A DNA stretch of 64,000 bases from Streptomyces sp. NK08204 (GCF_020400585.1 NZ_JAINVF010000014.1:1-64000); one strand, 5' to 3'. Shown: positions 48,901-57,437, counted from the stretch's first letter. Numbers and translations: made by a program. The notes: generated by a model not told the origin, from the sequence alone.

Positions 48901-49770
48901 ATGACCGACCGTGCGCTCGTCGTCGTGCGCTGCGGGGCGCTGACCACCGTGCAGGACCGTGGGCGGCCCGGGTACGCGCACCTGGGCGTGCCGCGCTCGG
49001 GCGTGCTCGACCCGCCCGCGGCGGCGCTCGTCAACCGGCTCGTGGGCAATCCCCCGGACTCGGCCGTCCTGGAGACAACCCTGAACGGCTGTGCGGTGCG
49101 CCCGCGTTCCACGCTGACGGTGGCGGTCGGCGGTGCGCCCTGCCCGGTCACCGTGGGCGGGCGCCCGGTGGGCTGGGGCGCCCCGGTCGTCGTCCCCGCC
49201 GGTGAACTGCTGGAGGTGGGCGCCGCCGTGGCCGGGGTGCGCAGCTACCTGGCCGTCGCGGGCGGCATCGCCGTGGAGCCGGTCCTCGGCAGCCGCGCCA
49301 CCGACCTGCTGTCGGGGCTCGGCCCGGCGCCGCTCACGGACGGCACGGTGCTGCCGCTCGGCGCCCCGTCGGGCCCTCCCGCGCGCGTGGACGTCGCGCC
49401 GCAGCCGGGTCCGCCCGCCGAACTCGTCCTCCGGGTGACGCCGGGCCCGCGGGACGACTGGTTCACCACGCGGGCGGTGCGGGACCTCAGCACGCGCGGG
49501 TACCGGGTGTCGTCGGCGAGCAACCGCATCGGCCTGCGCACCGAGGGCCCCGCCCTGGAGCGGGCCCGGTCCGGTGAGCTGCCCAGTGAGGGGATGGTGC
49601 GCGGGGCGGTCCAGGTGCCGCCGGACGGCCGCCCGGTGGTCTTCCTGGCCGATCATCCGACCACCGGGGGCTACCCGGTGATCGCGGTGGTCCGTGCCGC
49701 CGACCTCCCGGCGGCGGCCCAGGCGGTGCCGGGCACACCGGTCCGATTCGTGCCCGTGCACCGTCGCTGA
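48901..49770 (+). CDS. pxpC: 5-oxoprolinase subunit C (KipA family)
   Basis: Soluble subunit, 289 residues, of the biotin-dependent-carboxyltransferase-like fold. Family motifs: VQDRGRPGYAHLGVPRSGVLDPPA near the N-terminus, YLAVAGGIAVEPVLGSRATDL, and SSASNRIGLRTEGPAL, with a C-terminal PTTGGYPVIAVV. ATG 48901 follows GGAGGGG and is 22 bp after pxpB. The last codons (PVRFVPVHRR) recur as a degenerate copy downstream at 49802-49873. Confidence 0.94.
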   Translation: MTDRALVVVRCGALTTVQDRGRPGYAHLGVPRSGVLDPPAAALVNRLVGNPPDSAVLETTLNGCAVRPRSTLTVAVGGAPCPVTVGGRPVGWGAPVVVPAGELLEVGAAVAGVRSYLAVAGGIAVEPVLGSRATDLLSGLGPAPLTDGTVLPLGAPSGPPARVDVAPQPGPPAELVLRVTPGPRDDWFTTRAVRDLSTRGYRVSSASNRIGLRTEGPALERARSGELPSEGMVRGAVQVPPDGRPVVFLADHPTTGGYPVIAVVRAADLPAAAQAVPGTPVRFVPVHRR

Positions 49771-49801
49771 CCCGCCGCGGACGGCCAGCCAGGTCACCCG
49801 C

Positions 49802-49873
49802 ACCGGCCTTCCGACAGCGGCCCGGGCAGCCCCGGACATCACCCCGGTCCGGTTCGTGCCCGTACACCGCCGG
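49802..49873 (+). repeat. Degenerate duplicate of the pxpC 3' end
   Basis: About 72 bp starting 31 bp after pxpC can be translated as LPTAARAAPDITPVRFVPVHRR, mirroring the true C-terminus LPAAAQAVPGTPVRFVPVHRR encoded at 49708-49767. CCGGTCCG and TTCGTGCCCGT occur in both copies. It has no start of its own and is probably the remnant of a tandem duplication. Confidence 0.7.
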
Positions 49874-49913
49874 CCGAGGAACGCCCCATGAGCGTTGCCG
49901 CGCACCCGTGCAG

Positions 49914-49940
49914 GTCAGGCGGTGTCCATGCCCGCCTGAC
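49914..49940. terminator. Bidirectional hairpin between pxpC and the HEAT-repeat gene
   Basis: GTCAGGCGG (49914-49922) pairs perfectly with CCGCCTGAC (49932-49940) across a 9-base loop. It lies between the convergent pxpC and the minus-strand gene ending at 50018. Confidence 0.78.
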
Positions 49941-50017
49941 CCGGGGGTCACCGCACGTTCACACGACGGGCGGAAATCCGCCCCTGCCCATGTGCGTGCG
50001 TCCGGCCTGCCGGCTGG

Positions 50018-51433
50018 TCAGCCGGTGGTGTCCGGTCCGAAGCGGCTGCGCACCGCGGTCTGTACCTCGGCCTCCTCCGCCGGGTCGGCGGCGAGGCGGC
50101 GGAGTCGTTCGACGACGCGGGTGTCACCGGTCTCGGCGTGCCGGGCGGCGAGTTCGCGGGTGGTCTCCTCGCAGTCCCACAGGCATTCGACGGCGAAACC
50201 GGTGGCGAAGGAGGGGTCGGTGGCGGCCAGCGCGCGGGCGGCACGGCCGCGCAGGTGCGAGGAGGCCGTCTCACGGTAGATGTGGCGCAGCACGGGGGCG
50301 GCGCAGGCGATGCCGAGGCGCCCGGTGCCGTCGACGAGGGTCCACAGGGTCGGGGCGTCGGGGCCCTGACCGCGTACCGCCTCACGCAGGGCGCCGAGGA
50401 CGAGGTCCTTGTCCTGGGCTCCGCCCCGGCAGGCGAGCATGCGTCCGGCGGCGGCGCCGAGGGCGTCGGGGCGCTGGGCCCAGCCGCGCGCGCGGTCGAC
50501 GGCGGCGATGCTGCGCATCCGCTCGAAGGCGTCGACGGCGGCCTCCGTGACGCCGCTCGTCGCGTCGGTCACGGCGGCCTCGATCAGGTCGAGGGCGTCG
50601 GGATCGTTGCTGTCGGCGAGGTAGCGCAGTGCGGTGCAGCGGGCTCCCTCGGTGCCGCTCCGGGCGGCCTGGAGGATCTCGGGGCGGTCCTCCGGTCCGG
50701 CCACGGCACTCAGGCAGCGGGCGGCGGGCACATGGAGGGCCGCACCGCGCTCCACGCCCTGCTGGGCCCATTCCAGGACGGCGCGCACGCTCCAGCCGGG
50801 GCGGGGTCCGGTGGGCCGCAGCTGGCGCTGCCAGCGGTCGAAACAGCCGGTCTCGTGTGCGGCACGCACGCGCGTGGCGATCCATTCGCGGGGATCGTCG
50901 GCCCACAGCCGCCAGGGCCTCGGTTCGAAGGCGTCGCGGACGGCGGCGGCCAGCTCGGCCTCGCCCTCGGGATCGGTGGAGAAGCGGGCGAGGACGGGCG
51001 CGGCCAAGGCGCGCAGGCCGGCGTCGTCGTCCCGGAGGGCCAGCTCGTCCAGGGCCCAGGCCCAGTTGGAGCCGTTGGTGGCGTACCGGCGCAGCAGCTC
51101 CAGCGCGTCCCGCCTGCCGTAGGAGGCGAGGTGTCCGAGGACTGCCAGCGCGAGGCCGGTGCGGGACTCGCAGGTGTCGAGGACGTCTTCGGGGTCGAAC
51201 AGGTGCGCCTCGATGGTGTCCAGCTCGCCGTTCAGGTCCAGGTAGAGGCGGGCGTAGTAGAGGGAGCGGTTCTCCACCTGCCAGTCGTGGCGGGGGTCGC
51301 GCAGCACACAGTGGTCCAGGGCCGCGAGCGCTTCCGCGCGCGGGGCGGTGAGCGCGTGCAGTGTGCCGTCGCCGCGGCCCCGCTGGAGCAGGCCGAGCAG
51401 TGTGCCGCTGGGCGCTATGACCGGATCGAACAT
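50018..51433 (-). CDS. HEAT-repeat protein
   Basis: Soluble all-helical protein, about 471 residues, with successive HEAT/PBS-lyase-like repeats such as CTALRYLADSNDPDALDLIEAAVTD and HLRGRAARALAATDPSFATGFAVECL. Such repeats form protein-binding scaffolds; no catalytic motif is seen. ATG 51433 (MFDPVIAPSGTLLGLL) has GAGG 9 bp upstream; a GTG at 51448 would use the same bases as its own start and is less likely. Same strand as the ankyrin gene upstream, separated by 311 bp. Confidence 0.82.
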   Translation of the reverse strand: MFDPVIAPSGTLLGLLQRGRGDGTLHALTAPRAEALAALDHCVLRDPRHDWQVENRSLYYARLYLDLNGELDTIEAHLFDPEDVLDTCESRTGLALAVLGHLASYGRRDALELLRRYATNGSNWAWALDELALRDDDAGLRALAAPVLARFSTDPEGEAELAAAVRDAFEPRPWRLWADDPREWIATRVRAAHETGCFDRWQRQLRPTGPRPGWSVRAVLEWAQQGVERGAALHVPAARCLSAVAGPEDRPEILQAARSGTEGARCTALRYLADSNDPDALDLIEAAVTDATSGVTEAAVDAFERMRSIAAVDRARGWAQRPDALGAAAGRMLACRGGAQDKDLVLGALREAVRGQGPDAPTLWTLVDGTGRLGIACAAPVLRHIYRETASSHLRGRAARALAATDPSFATGFAVECLWDCEETTRELAARHAETGDTRVVERLRRLAADPAEEAEVQTAVRSRFGPDTTG

Positions 51434-51744
51434 GGGAAACAGCCTCACATCAAGCGTCGACGCAACCGGGGAACACGCACTACCTGGCCGCGGGACACAA
51501 CGTCGGAGCGTCCGCCGTCTCTTGCTTGCTGTAGACCATTTCTCTCTGCCTCTCGTCGGTGGCCCAAGCGGACCGCATCACGGCCCGCGCGGTGCGGCAA
51601 CACCTGCCCAGCCATCGCGTCCGTGAACCACGTCGTCATGATGACCCGCGGTCTGTGCTGCCGCGACCGTATTTCCGGCGGCCTTTTACCGCCTCCCCCG
51701 TTATGTGTGTCGTGCCCGGTCAGTACCTGGTCAGGACGTTCGGA
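51434..51744. other. 311-bp region between ankyrin and HEAT-repeat genes, no gene seen
   Basis: It contains the HEAT gene leader. A short frame at 51445-51639 on the minus strand has no family features and was not called. TAGACCA at 51532-51538 resembles only half of a DasR site. Confidence 0.45.
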
Positions 51745-52137
51745 TCACTGTGCGCCGAACAATTCCAGCAATTCCGTCCTGCCGAACATCCGCGCCGTGT
51801 CGACGGCCGAGGGAGTGCCCGCGGCCGGGTCGGCGCCGCTCTCCAGGAGAGCCTTGATCACTTCCGTCTCACCCTTGAAGACGGCCCCCGCGAGCGGGGT
51901 CTGACCCCGGTCGTTGACCCGGTCCGCGGACGCGCCCCGGGAGAGCAGTGCGCGCACCGCGTCGGCGTGTCCGTGATAGGCGGCGAGCATCACCAGGCAG
52001 TCGCCGCGGTCGTTCGTGAGGTCGGCCGGCACGCCCGCGTCGACGTACGCCACGAGGGCTTCGGTCTGCCCCTGGCGGGCCAGATCGAAGATCTTGGTCG
52101 CCAGCTCCACCACCTCGGGGTCGGGGGCTTCACTCAT
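51745..52137 (-). CDS. Ankyrin-repeat protein, 130 aa
   Basis: Small soluble protein of three to four ankyrin repeats, e.g. NDRGDCLVMLAAYHGHADAVRALLSRGASAD and NDRGQTPLAGAVFKGETEVIKALLESGADP. The N-terminal helix EAPDPEVVELATKIFDLARQGQTEALVAYVDAG caps the stack. It is likely a protein-protein interaction module of unknown partner; similar single-domain ankyrin proteins sit near catalases or regulatory genes elsewhere, but nothing of that kind is here. Monocistronic. Confidence 0.88.
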   Translation of the reverse strand: MSEAPDPEVVELATKIFDLARQGQTEALVAYVDAGVPADLTNDRGDCLVMLAAYHGHADAVRALLSRGASADRVNDRGQTPLAGAVFKGETEVIKALLESGADPAAGTPSAVDTARMFGRTELLELFGAQ

Positions 52138-52469
52138 CGGGCGGACCGCCTCTCCTTGCGAACTGCTGAGTCACTTCGGGGACTGAGGGAGCGTACGGCA
52201 GCGAGTGGGGCACGGCCGTACGGGTGAATCGCCAGCGTACTGGCTCGCAAGGCACATGACCCGATCTGCCCTAGGTAAAGATCAGCAACATACCCCCGCC
52301 AAGGCGACAGAACCGCCCAACCAGGACAGGAGCGCACATCAGGACCACTCCACCAAATGAGGGAAATCAGCCGAATTTCACCCAGTTGCACCTTTTATCG
52401 TATGGATACATCCTGTGATCCTGGAAGTACTCATGGTGACTGTCCCCCTTCGACACCAGGAGGCCTCAA
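52138..52469. other. 332-bp divergent region before the 64-aa membrane protein gene
   Basis: It holds promoters for the ankyrin gene and the plus-strand pair at 52470-54384. The stretch 52375-52415 is AT-rich and includes TTGCAC (52386-52391) and ATACAT, but spacing is short for a standard promoter. No gene is supported. Confidence 0.4.
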
Positions 52470-52664
52470 ATGATCCTCTCCATGTCCGGCGTCGTCCTGC
52501 TCGGCATCATCGTCTTCCTCTTCTTCCGCAAGGACGGGCTGAAGGGCTCGCACGCCGCGGTCTCGGCCCTGTTCGGCTTCTACCTCGCGAGCACGGCCAT
52601 CGCCCCGAGCATCAAGGCCGGCGGCGAGAGCCTGGCGAGCCTCCTGGGCGGCATCAAGTTCTGA
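52470..52664 (+). CDS. 64-aa membrane protein
   Basis: Very small protein with two hydrophobic stretches: MILSMSGVVLLGIIVFLFF (1-19) and SAVFGFYLAST-like residues 31-48. The C-terminus SLASLLGGIKF is amphipathic. An excellent AGGAGG lies 7 bp before the ATG, so it is surely translated. The next gene, an FtsK-like ATPase, follows after 40 bp. Similar 60-70-residue membrane proteins accompany FtsK/TraB-like proteins in Streptomyces plasmids and chromosomes (Spd-type), so the two may form a complex, which is inference. Confidence 0.82.
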   Translation: MILSMSGVVLLGIIVFLFFRKDGLKGSHAAVSALFGFYLASTAIAPSIKAGGESLASLLGGIKF

Positions 52665-52704
52665 TCCGCCCCGTCCCCACCGCACGCACCATCAGGAGAC
52701 AGCA

Positions 52705-54384
52705 GTGGCCCGGCGCCCTCTCCCCCACATTCTGAGCAACGGCAGCGCGGACTACGCCCGCACGCAGATCGCCCGGAGCCGGGAGCTGGCCCGGACGGCG
52801 GCCGACAGCGCCACCGACGTCCTCCATCCGCTGATCACCGTCTCGCGGGGGCTGTGCCGGCTGGCCGCGGCCGGACGGCGCAAGTGGGCGGACACGCCCA
52901 AGGACAAACGGGGACCACTGCTCTTCCTCGTGGCCTCTGTGATCCTGGTCGTGGCGCTGGTGCCGTACGGCCTGTTGCTCGCCGCCATCACCCTGATGGC
53001 GGCGGCGGCCTGGCAGGGCCGCGACCGCACCCCGTCGGCACCCGAAGGGCCCGACGAGTCGCAGATCGAGCGGCTCCAGTCCCTGTACGAGGCCCTGGTG
53101 CCGTACTTCTCCGCCCCCGAGGACCCGGCACCGCTGTACGCGCACGGCGGGAAGTGGGACAAGGTCTTCACCGCGCACGAGTTCGACGACGCCGGCCGCG
53201 TCGCCCACCTCGCGATCCGCTATCCGGCGTACTTCCCGGACGGTGAGCCCGAGGCCCGCGCGCGGGTCGAGCAGTTGCTCACCGCCAAGGCCGGGCGGGG
53301 CCGCGAGTACCGCTTCGCATGGGACGAGGAGGGCAACCGGCTCGACGTCACCGTCCTCGCGCCGCTGCCAACCGACTTCGCCGCCCAGCATTTCGTGACC
53401 GCGCCCGGTGAGACGGTCCTCGGCCTCACCGACCCGACCGAGGTCCAGCGCACGCTCCCCCTCTCCTACGGGGCGGAACAGCGAGACGTCCCGCCGGTCG
53501 TCTGGCGCACCGGTCTGCGCTCCACCGAGCCGCACCTGCTGGCCCTGGGCCACCCCGGCAGCGGCACCTCGACCCTGCTGCGCTCGATCGCCCTGCAGGC
53601 GCTCCGGTACGGCGACGTCCTGATCGTCGACGGCGGCGGCACCGGCGAGTACGCGTGCCTGACCGGCAGGGACGGCGTCCTCGCCGTGGAGTGCGCCCTC
53701 ACGGGCGCACTGGCCAGCCTGGAATGGGCCGCGAGCGAGACCGAGCGGCGGCTCATCGCGGTCAACCGGGCCCGGCAGGCGGGCGACCCGCCGCCCGAGG
53801 ACACCAGGCGACCGTTGTGGATCTTCCTGGACCGCCCCACCGTCTTCGACCCCGTCGCGGCGGCGGACGGCCGCAAGGACCCGCAGTCGCTGCTCCAGGT
53901 GCCCCTGCGGCACGGCCGGGCGGCGAACGTGACGGTGGTGGTGGCCGAACAGTTCGACAGCGCCGAGCTGCTCAGCGAGGCGGTACGGCAGCACACGCGC
54001 GCGCGTGTCGTCCTCGGACCCGTCGCACCGCAGCTGGTGGAGGCGGTACTGGGAGCACCGCCGCACACCACGCCGCCGGCCGAGGTGCCGCCGGGGCGCG
54101 GATACGCCCGCCTGGGGTCCGGCCCGGTGCACCGCCTGCAGGTGCCGTCGACCCCCGACCCGTACGACGACGCCACGAGCGAGACGGACCGCCAGGCGGT
54201 ACTGGCGCTGCTGCCGGCGCGGACGTGTCCCGCCGACGCGGCACCCACCGAGACGATGGAGACCGTACAGACGGTGGAGGCCGTCGAGCCCCTGCCGGTG
54301 GAGGCCGTACCCCTGGAGGCCGTCGACGCCGTACGGGTGAAGACCGCGGAGACGGTGAAGGCCGTGGCCGCCGAGAGTTCGTGA
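52705..54384 (+). CDS. FtsK/TraB-like membrane ATPase-fold protein with degenerate Walker A
   Basis: Protein of 559 residues. An N-terminal helical segment is followed by two membrane spans near 70-105 (LLFLVASVILVVALVPYGLLLAAITLMAAAA), a linker, and an FtsK-like domain. The P-loop at 282-289 reads GHPGSGTS: the invariant lysine is Thr288, so ATP hydrolysis is doubtful. WIFLDRPTVFDPV and VTVVVAEQFDSAELL correspond to later strands of the fold. The last 60 residues are a repetitive Val/Glu/Ala tail (TVEAVEPLPVEAVPLEAVDAV). A GTG start follows AGGAGACAGCA. Pairs with the 64-aa membrane protein. Confidence 0.75.
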   Translation: MARRPLPHILSNGSADYARTQIARSRELARTAADSATDVLHPLITVSRGLCRLAAAGRRKWADTPKDKRGPLLFLVASVILVVALVPYGLLLAAITLMAAAAWQGRDRTPSAPEGPDESQIERLQSLYEALVPYFSAPEDPAPLYAHGGKWDKVFTAHEFDDAGRVAHLAIRYPAYFPDGEPEARARVEQLLTAKAGRGREYRFAWDEEGNRLDVTVLAPLPTDFAAQHFVTAPGETVLGLTDPTEVQRTLPLSYGAEQRDVPPVVWRTGLRSTEPHLLALGHPGSGTSTLLRSIALQALRYGDVLIVDGGGTGEYACLTGRDGVLAVECALTGALASLEWAASETERRLIAVNRARQAGDPPPEDTRRPLWIFLDRPTVFDPVAAADGRKDPQSLLQVPLRHGRAANVTVVVAEQFDSAELLSEAVRQHTRARVVLGPVAPQLVEAVLGAPPHTTPPAEVPPGRGYARLGSGPVHRLQVPSTPDPYDDATSETDRQAVLALLPARTCPADAAPTETMETVQTVEAVEPLPVEAVPLEAVDAVRVKTAETVKAVAAESS

Positions 54385-54404
54385 ACGAAGGCAGCGGCTG
54401 GCGG

Positions 54405-55913
54405 TCACGCCACGAACGTGCGGGGCGCCTCCGTTGCACCGGTCATGCCGGTCTCCACCAGCCTCGCCGCCGCCGCCAGGCGCGTCGCCGCCTCCTCCGC
54501 CAGCGCTCCCCCGACGGTGAAGGGAAGGCGTACGTAGCCCTCGAAGGCGCCGTCGACGCCGAACCGGGGTCCTGACGGGACGCGGACGCCCACACGTTCG
54601 CCCGCCTCCGCGAGACGGGACCCGGACAGGCCGCCCGCGCGGACCCACAGGGTCAGGCCGCCCTCGGGGACCTCGAACTCCCAGGTGGGCAGTTCCCGGC
54701 GCACCGCGGCCACCAGGGCGTCCCGGTTCTCGCGGGCCTGGACGCGGCGCAGCTCGACCGCCTGCTCCCAGCCACCGGTGCTGAACAGCCAGTTCACGGC
54801 GAGCTGTTCGAGGACGGGCGTGCCCAGGTCGGCGTACGCGCGGGCGGCGACCAGGCTGCGGATCACGTCCGGGGCCGCCCGCACCCAGCCGATGCGCATG
54901 CCCGCCCAGAAGGCCTTGCTGGCCGAGCCCACGGTGATCACGGTCGAGCCGGCCGGGTCGAAGCCGCAGACGGGGCGAGGCATCCGCCCGTCGCCGAAGT
55001 CCTCGTCGAGCCACAGTTCGCTCATCGTCTCGTCCGCGACGAGGACGGTGCCCGCCGCGCGAGCTGCGTCCACCAGCCGGCGCCGCTGGTCCTCGTCGGC
55101 GAGCGCGCCGGTGGGGTTGTGGAAGTCGGCCACCACGTAGGCGATGCGGGGCGCGGCCTCGCGCAGGACCTGGCGCCAGCGGTCCATGTCCCAGCCGGCC
55201 AGCCCCTCGGCCATGGCGACGGGGACGAGCCGGGCGCCCGCCTCACGCATGAGCTGAAGGATGTTGGCGTAGGACGGGGACTCCACGGCGACCCGTTCAC
55301 CGCGGCCGGCGAAGAGGTGGCAGATGGCGTCTATGGCGCCCATCGCACCGGTCGTCACCATGATCTGCTCGGGCATGGTCGCGATGCCCCGCGCGGTGTA
55401 GCGCTCGGCGATCATCGCGCGCAGGGCGGGCAGCCCGGCCGGGTAGTCACCGTGCGTGTGGGCGTAGGGCGGCAGTTCCTCCAAAGCGCCCTGCACCGCG
55501 CGGGTGAGCCACGGTTCGGGTGCCGGAAGGGCCGCACAGCCCAGGTCGATCATCGAGCCGAGGGCCTCGGGGGGCAGCGGTTCCAGGCCACGCGCCGGCA
55601 GCGGGTTGCCGGCGGGTACGGCGGTCCAGCTGCCGGCGCCGCGCCGGGATTCCAGGAAGCCCTCGGTGCGCAGGGCCTCGTAGGCGGCGGCGACGGTGGT
55701 GCGGCTGACGGACAGGGCGAGGGCCAGCTCGCGTTCGGCGGGGAGCCTGGCGGCCACCGGGACGCGTCCTTCGAGCACCAGCAGCCGGATGCCGTCGGCG
55801 AGGGAACGGTAGGCGGGCGGGCGGCGCGTGCCGGGACCGGCCGGCCGGTCCTGCTGGGAGTGGAGCAGCCGAGCAAGCTGCGTGGCACCCACAGCCGAAG
55901 TCCAGTGCGTCAT
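54405..55913 (-). CDS. MocR-type regulator (GntR HTH plus aminotransferase fold), YczR-like
   Basis: PLP-dependent regulator of about 502 residues. The GntR winged helix spans roughly 30-110 (YRSLADGIRLLVLEGRVPVAARLPAERELALALSVSRTTVAAAYEALRTEGFLESRRGAGSW). A fold-type I aminotransferase domain follows with the PLP lysine in SASKAFWAGMRIGW and YVVADFHNPTGAL. It is divergent from a YczE-type membrane protein gene, a pairing known for the YczR subgroup of MocR proteins. ATG 55913 is chosen; further upstream in-frame codons overlap the operator-like repeat. Confidence 0.92.
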   Translation of the reverse strand: MTHWTSAVGATQLARLLHSQQDRPAGPGTRRPPAYRSLADGIRLLVLEGRVPVAARLPAERELALALSVSRTTVAAAYEALRTEGFLESRRGAGSWTAVPAGNPLPARGLEPLPPEALGSMIDLGCAALPAPEPWLTRAVQGALEELPPYAHTHGDYPAGLPALRAMIAERYTARGIATMPEQIMVTTGAMGAIDAICHLFAGRGERVAVESPSYANILQLMREAGARLVPVAMAEGLAGWDMDRWRQVLREAAPRIAYVVADFHNPTGALADEDQRRRLVDAARAAGTVLVADETMSELWLDEDFGDGRMPRPVCGFDPAGSTVITVGSASKAFWAGMRIGWVRAAPDVIRSLVAARAYADLGTPVLEQLAVNWLFSTGGWEQAVELRRVQARENRDALVAAVRRELPTWEFEVPEGGLTLWVRAGGLSGSRLAEAGERVGVRVPSGPRFGVDGAFEGYVRLPFTVGGALAEEAATRLAAAARLVETGMTGATEAPRTFVA

Positions 55914-55945
55914 GACGATCAGTCCACCTTCCCCGAATTGGCCAT

Positions 55946-55961
55946 GGATGGTGTTCCATCC
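55946..55961. promoter_or_regulatory. Inverted repeat between yczR and yczE
   Basis: GGATGG (55946-55951) and CCATCC (55956-55961) form a perfect 6-bp inverted repeat around TGTT. It lies in the 100-bp divergent region, 32 bp before the regulator start and 52 bp before the membrane protein start. It is a candidate MocR operator. Confidence 0.6.
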
Positions 55962-56013
55962 CAAGCCACAGAGTGTCATGCATCAGGCCACCGCCACCAC
56001 CCAGGGGGTATTC

Positions 56014-56667
56014 GTGTCCATTCCCGGCCGTCTCGGACGACGGTTGATCCAGCTGTACGCCGGACTCGCGCTCTACGGAGCGAGTTCGGCGCTCCTCGTC
56101 CAGGCGGACCTGGGTCTCGAACCCTGGAACGTGCTGCACCAGGGGATCGCGGAACTCACCGGGCTGAGCATCGGGGTGGTGTCGATCATCGTGGGGGCGG
56201 CGGTGCTGCTCCTGTGGATACCGCTGCGGCAGCGCCCCGGGCTCGGCACGGTCTCCAACGTCTTCGTCATCGGGCTCGCCCTGGACGGCACCCTCGCCCT
56301 CCTCCCGGAGACGCACGCGCTCCTCGTACGGGTCCCGCTGCTGCTGGCCGGGATCGTGCTGAACGGCGTGGCGACCGGCCTGTACATCACGGCGAGCTTC
56401 GGGCCGGGGCCGCGTGACGGGCTGATGACGGGCCTGCACCGGCGCACCGGCCGCTCGGTGCGGCTGATGCGGACGGGGATCGAGGTGACGGTGGTGGCCA
56501 CCGGGTTCGCCCTGGGCGGCACCATCGGCGTCGGCACCCTGCTGTACGCGGTGTCCATCGGACCGCTGGCCCAGCTGTTCCTGCGGACGTTCGCCGTCCC
56601 CGCGGCGTCGGGCGGCAGCACGGTCGTTGCCAGGCAGACACCCGGACGAGCGATACTGCGTCGGTGA
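56014..56667 (+). CDS. YczE/YitT-like integral membrane protein
   Basis: Membrane protein of 217 residues with five or more hydrophobic segments. The YczE family signature LGLEPWNVLHQGIAELTGLSIGVVSIIVG is clear, as is FGPGPRDGLMTGLHRRTG. Function is unknown; the divergent MocR regulator suggests a link to PLP or amino-acid metabolism. GTG 56014 follows AGGGGG by 5 bp; an ATG at 55978 is possible. Its stop overlaps the start of the next gene (GTGA), so the phosphodiesterase is translationally coupled. Confidence 0.88.
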   Translation: MSIPGRLGRRLIQLYAGLALYGASSALLVQADLGLEPWNVLHQGIAELTGLSIGVVSIIVGAAVLLLWIPLRQRPGLGTVSNVFVIGLALDGTLALLPETHALLVRVPLLLAGIVLNGVATGLYITASFGPGPRDGLMTGLHRRTGRSVRLMRTGIEVTVVATGFALGGTIGVGTLLYAVSIGPLAQLFLRTFAVPAASGGSTVVARQTPGRAILRR

Positions 56668-57437
56668 GCACGCCGATACGCACCCGCCACCCGTACCTGG
56701 ACCACCCCGGCCCCATCCCCTTCGCCCATCGCGGCGGGGCCGCCGACGGGCTGGAGAACACCGCGGCGCAGTTCCGCAGGGCGGTCGAGCTGGGCTACCG
56801 GTACATGGAGACCGACGTGCACGCCACGGCGGACGGCAGGCTCGTCGCCTTCCACGACGCGACCCTGGACCGGGTCACCGACGGCATGGGCCGCATCGGC
56901 GACCTGCCCTGGGAGGAGGTGCGGCACGCGCGCGTGGGCGGCCGCGAACCCGTGCCGCTCTTCGAGGAACTGCTGGAGACCTTCCCCGACGTCCGCTGGA
57001 ACGTCGACATGAAGGCCGAGTCCGCCCTGCGACCGCTGCTCGAACTGATCGAGCGCACGCAGGCCTGGGACCGGGTGTGCGTGGGCTCCTTCTCCGAGGC
57101 GCGGGTGGTGCGCGCACAGCGGCTGGCCGGGCCGCGGCTGGCCACCTCGTTCGGCACGCGCGGGGTGCTCAGCCTGCGGCTGCGCTCCCTGGGGCTGCCG
57201 GTCGCGGTACGCCGGTCCGCGGTCGCCGCCCAGGTGCCGCAGGCGCAGTCGGGCGTTCCGGTGGTCGACCACCGCTTCGTGCGCACCGCCCATGCGCTCG
57301 GGCTGCAGGTGCACGTGTGGACGATCAACGAACCGGAGCGGATGCACCGGCTCCTGGATCTCGGAGTCGATGGCATCATGACCGATCACATCGACACGTT
57401 GCGCAAGGTCATGGAGGACCGCGGCGTCTGGGTCTGA
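56664..57437 (+). CDS. Glycerophosphodiester phosphodiesterase
   Basis: Cytoplasmic GDPD-fold enzyme, 257 residues, hydrolysing glycerophosphodiesters to sn-glycerol-3-phosphate and alcohol. Catalytic motifs are intact: FAHRGGAADGLENT near residue 20, METDVHATADGRLVAFHD with the metal ligands, and WNVDMK. The C-terminal part ends HVWTINEPERMHRLLDLGVDGIMTDHIDTL, as usual. No signal peptide. A GTG start overlaps yczE by four bases. With betA and glpFK in the same window it could join glycerophosphocholine breakdown, but they are not linked. Confidence 0.93.
   Translation: MSTPIRTRHPYLDHPGPIPFAHRGGAADGLENTAAQFRRAVELGYRYMETDVHATADGRLVAFHDATLDRVTDGMGRIGDLPWEEVRHARVGGREPVPLFEELLETFPDVRWNVDMKAESALRPLLELIERTQAWDRVCVGSFSEARVVRAQRLAGPRLATSFGTRGVLSLRLRSLGLPVAVRRSAVAAQVPQAQSGVPVVDHRFVRTAHALGLQVHVWTINEPERMHRLLDLGVDGIMTDHIDTLRKVMEDRGVWV

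Noticed and set aside
51532-51538. TAGACCA resembling part of a DasR site upstream of the HEAT-repeat gene
   Set aside because: Only one half matches; the other half of the palindrome is missing, unlike the complete site at 189-204.
51445-51639. 64-codon minus-strand frame between ankyrin and HEAT-repeat genes
   Set aside because: Arg-rich composition, no ribosome site and no family features; it also overlaps the leader of the HEAT gene.
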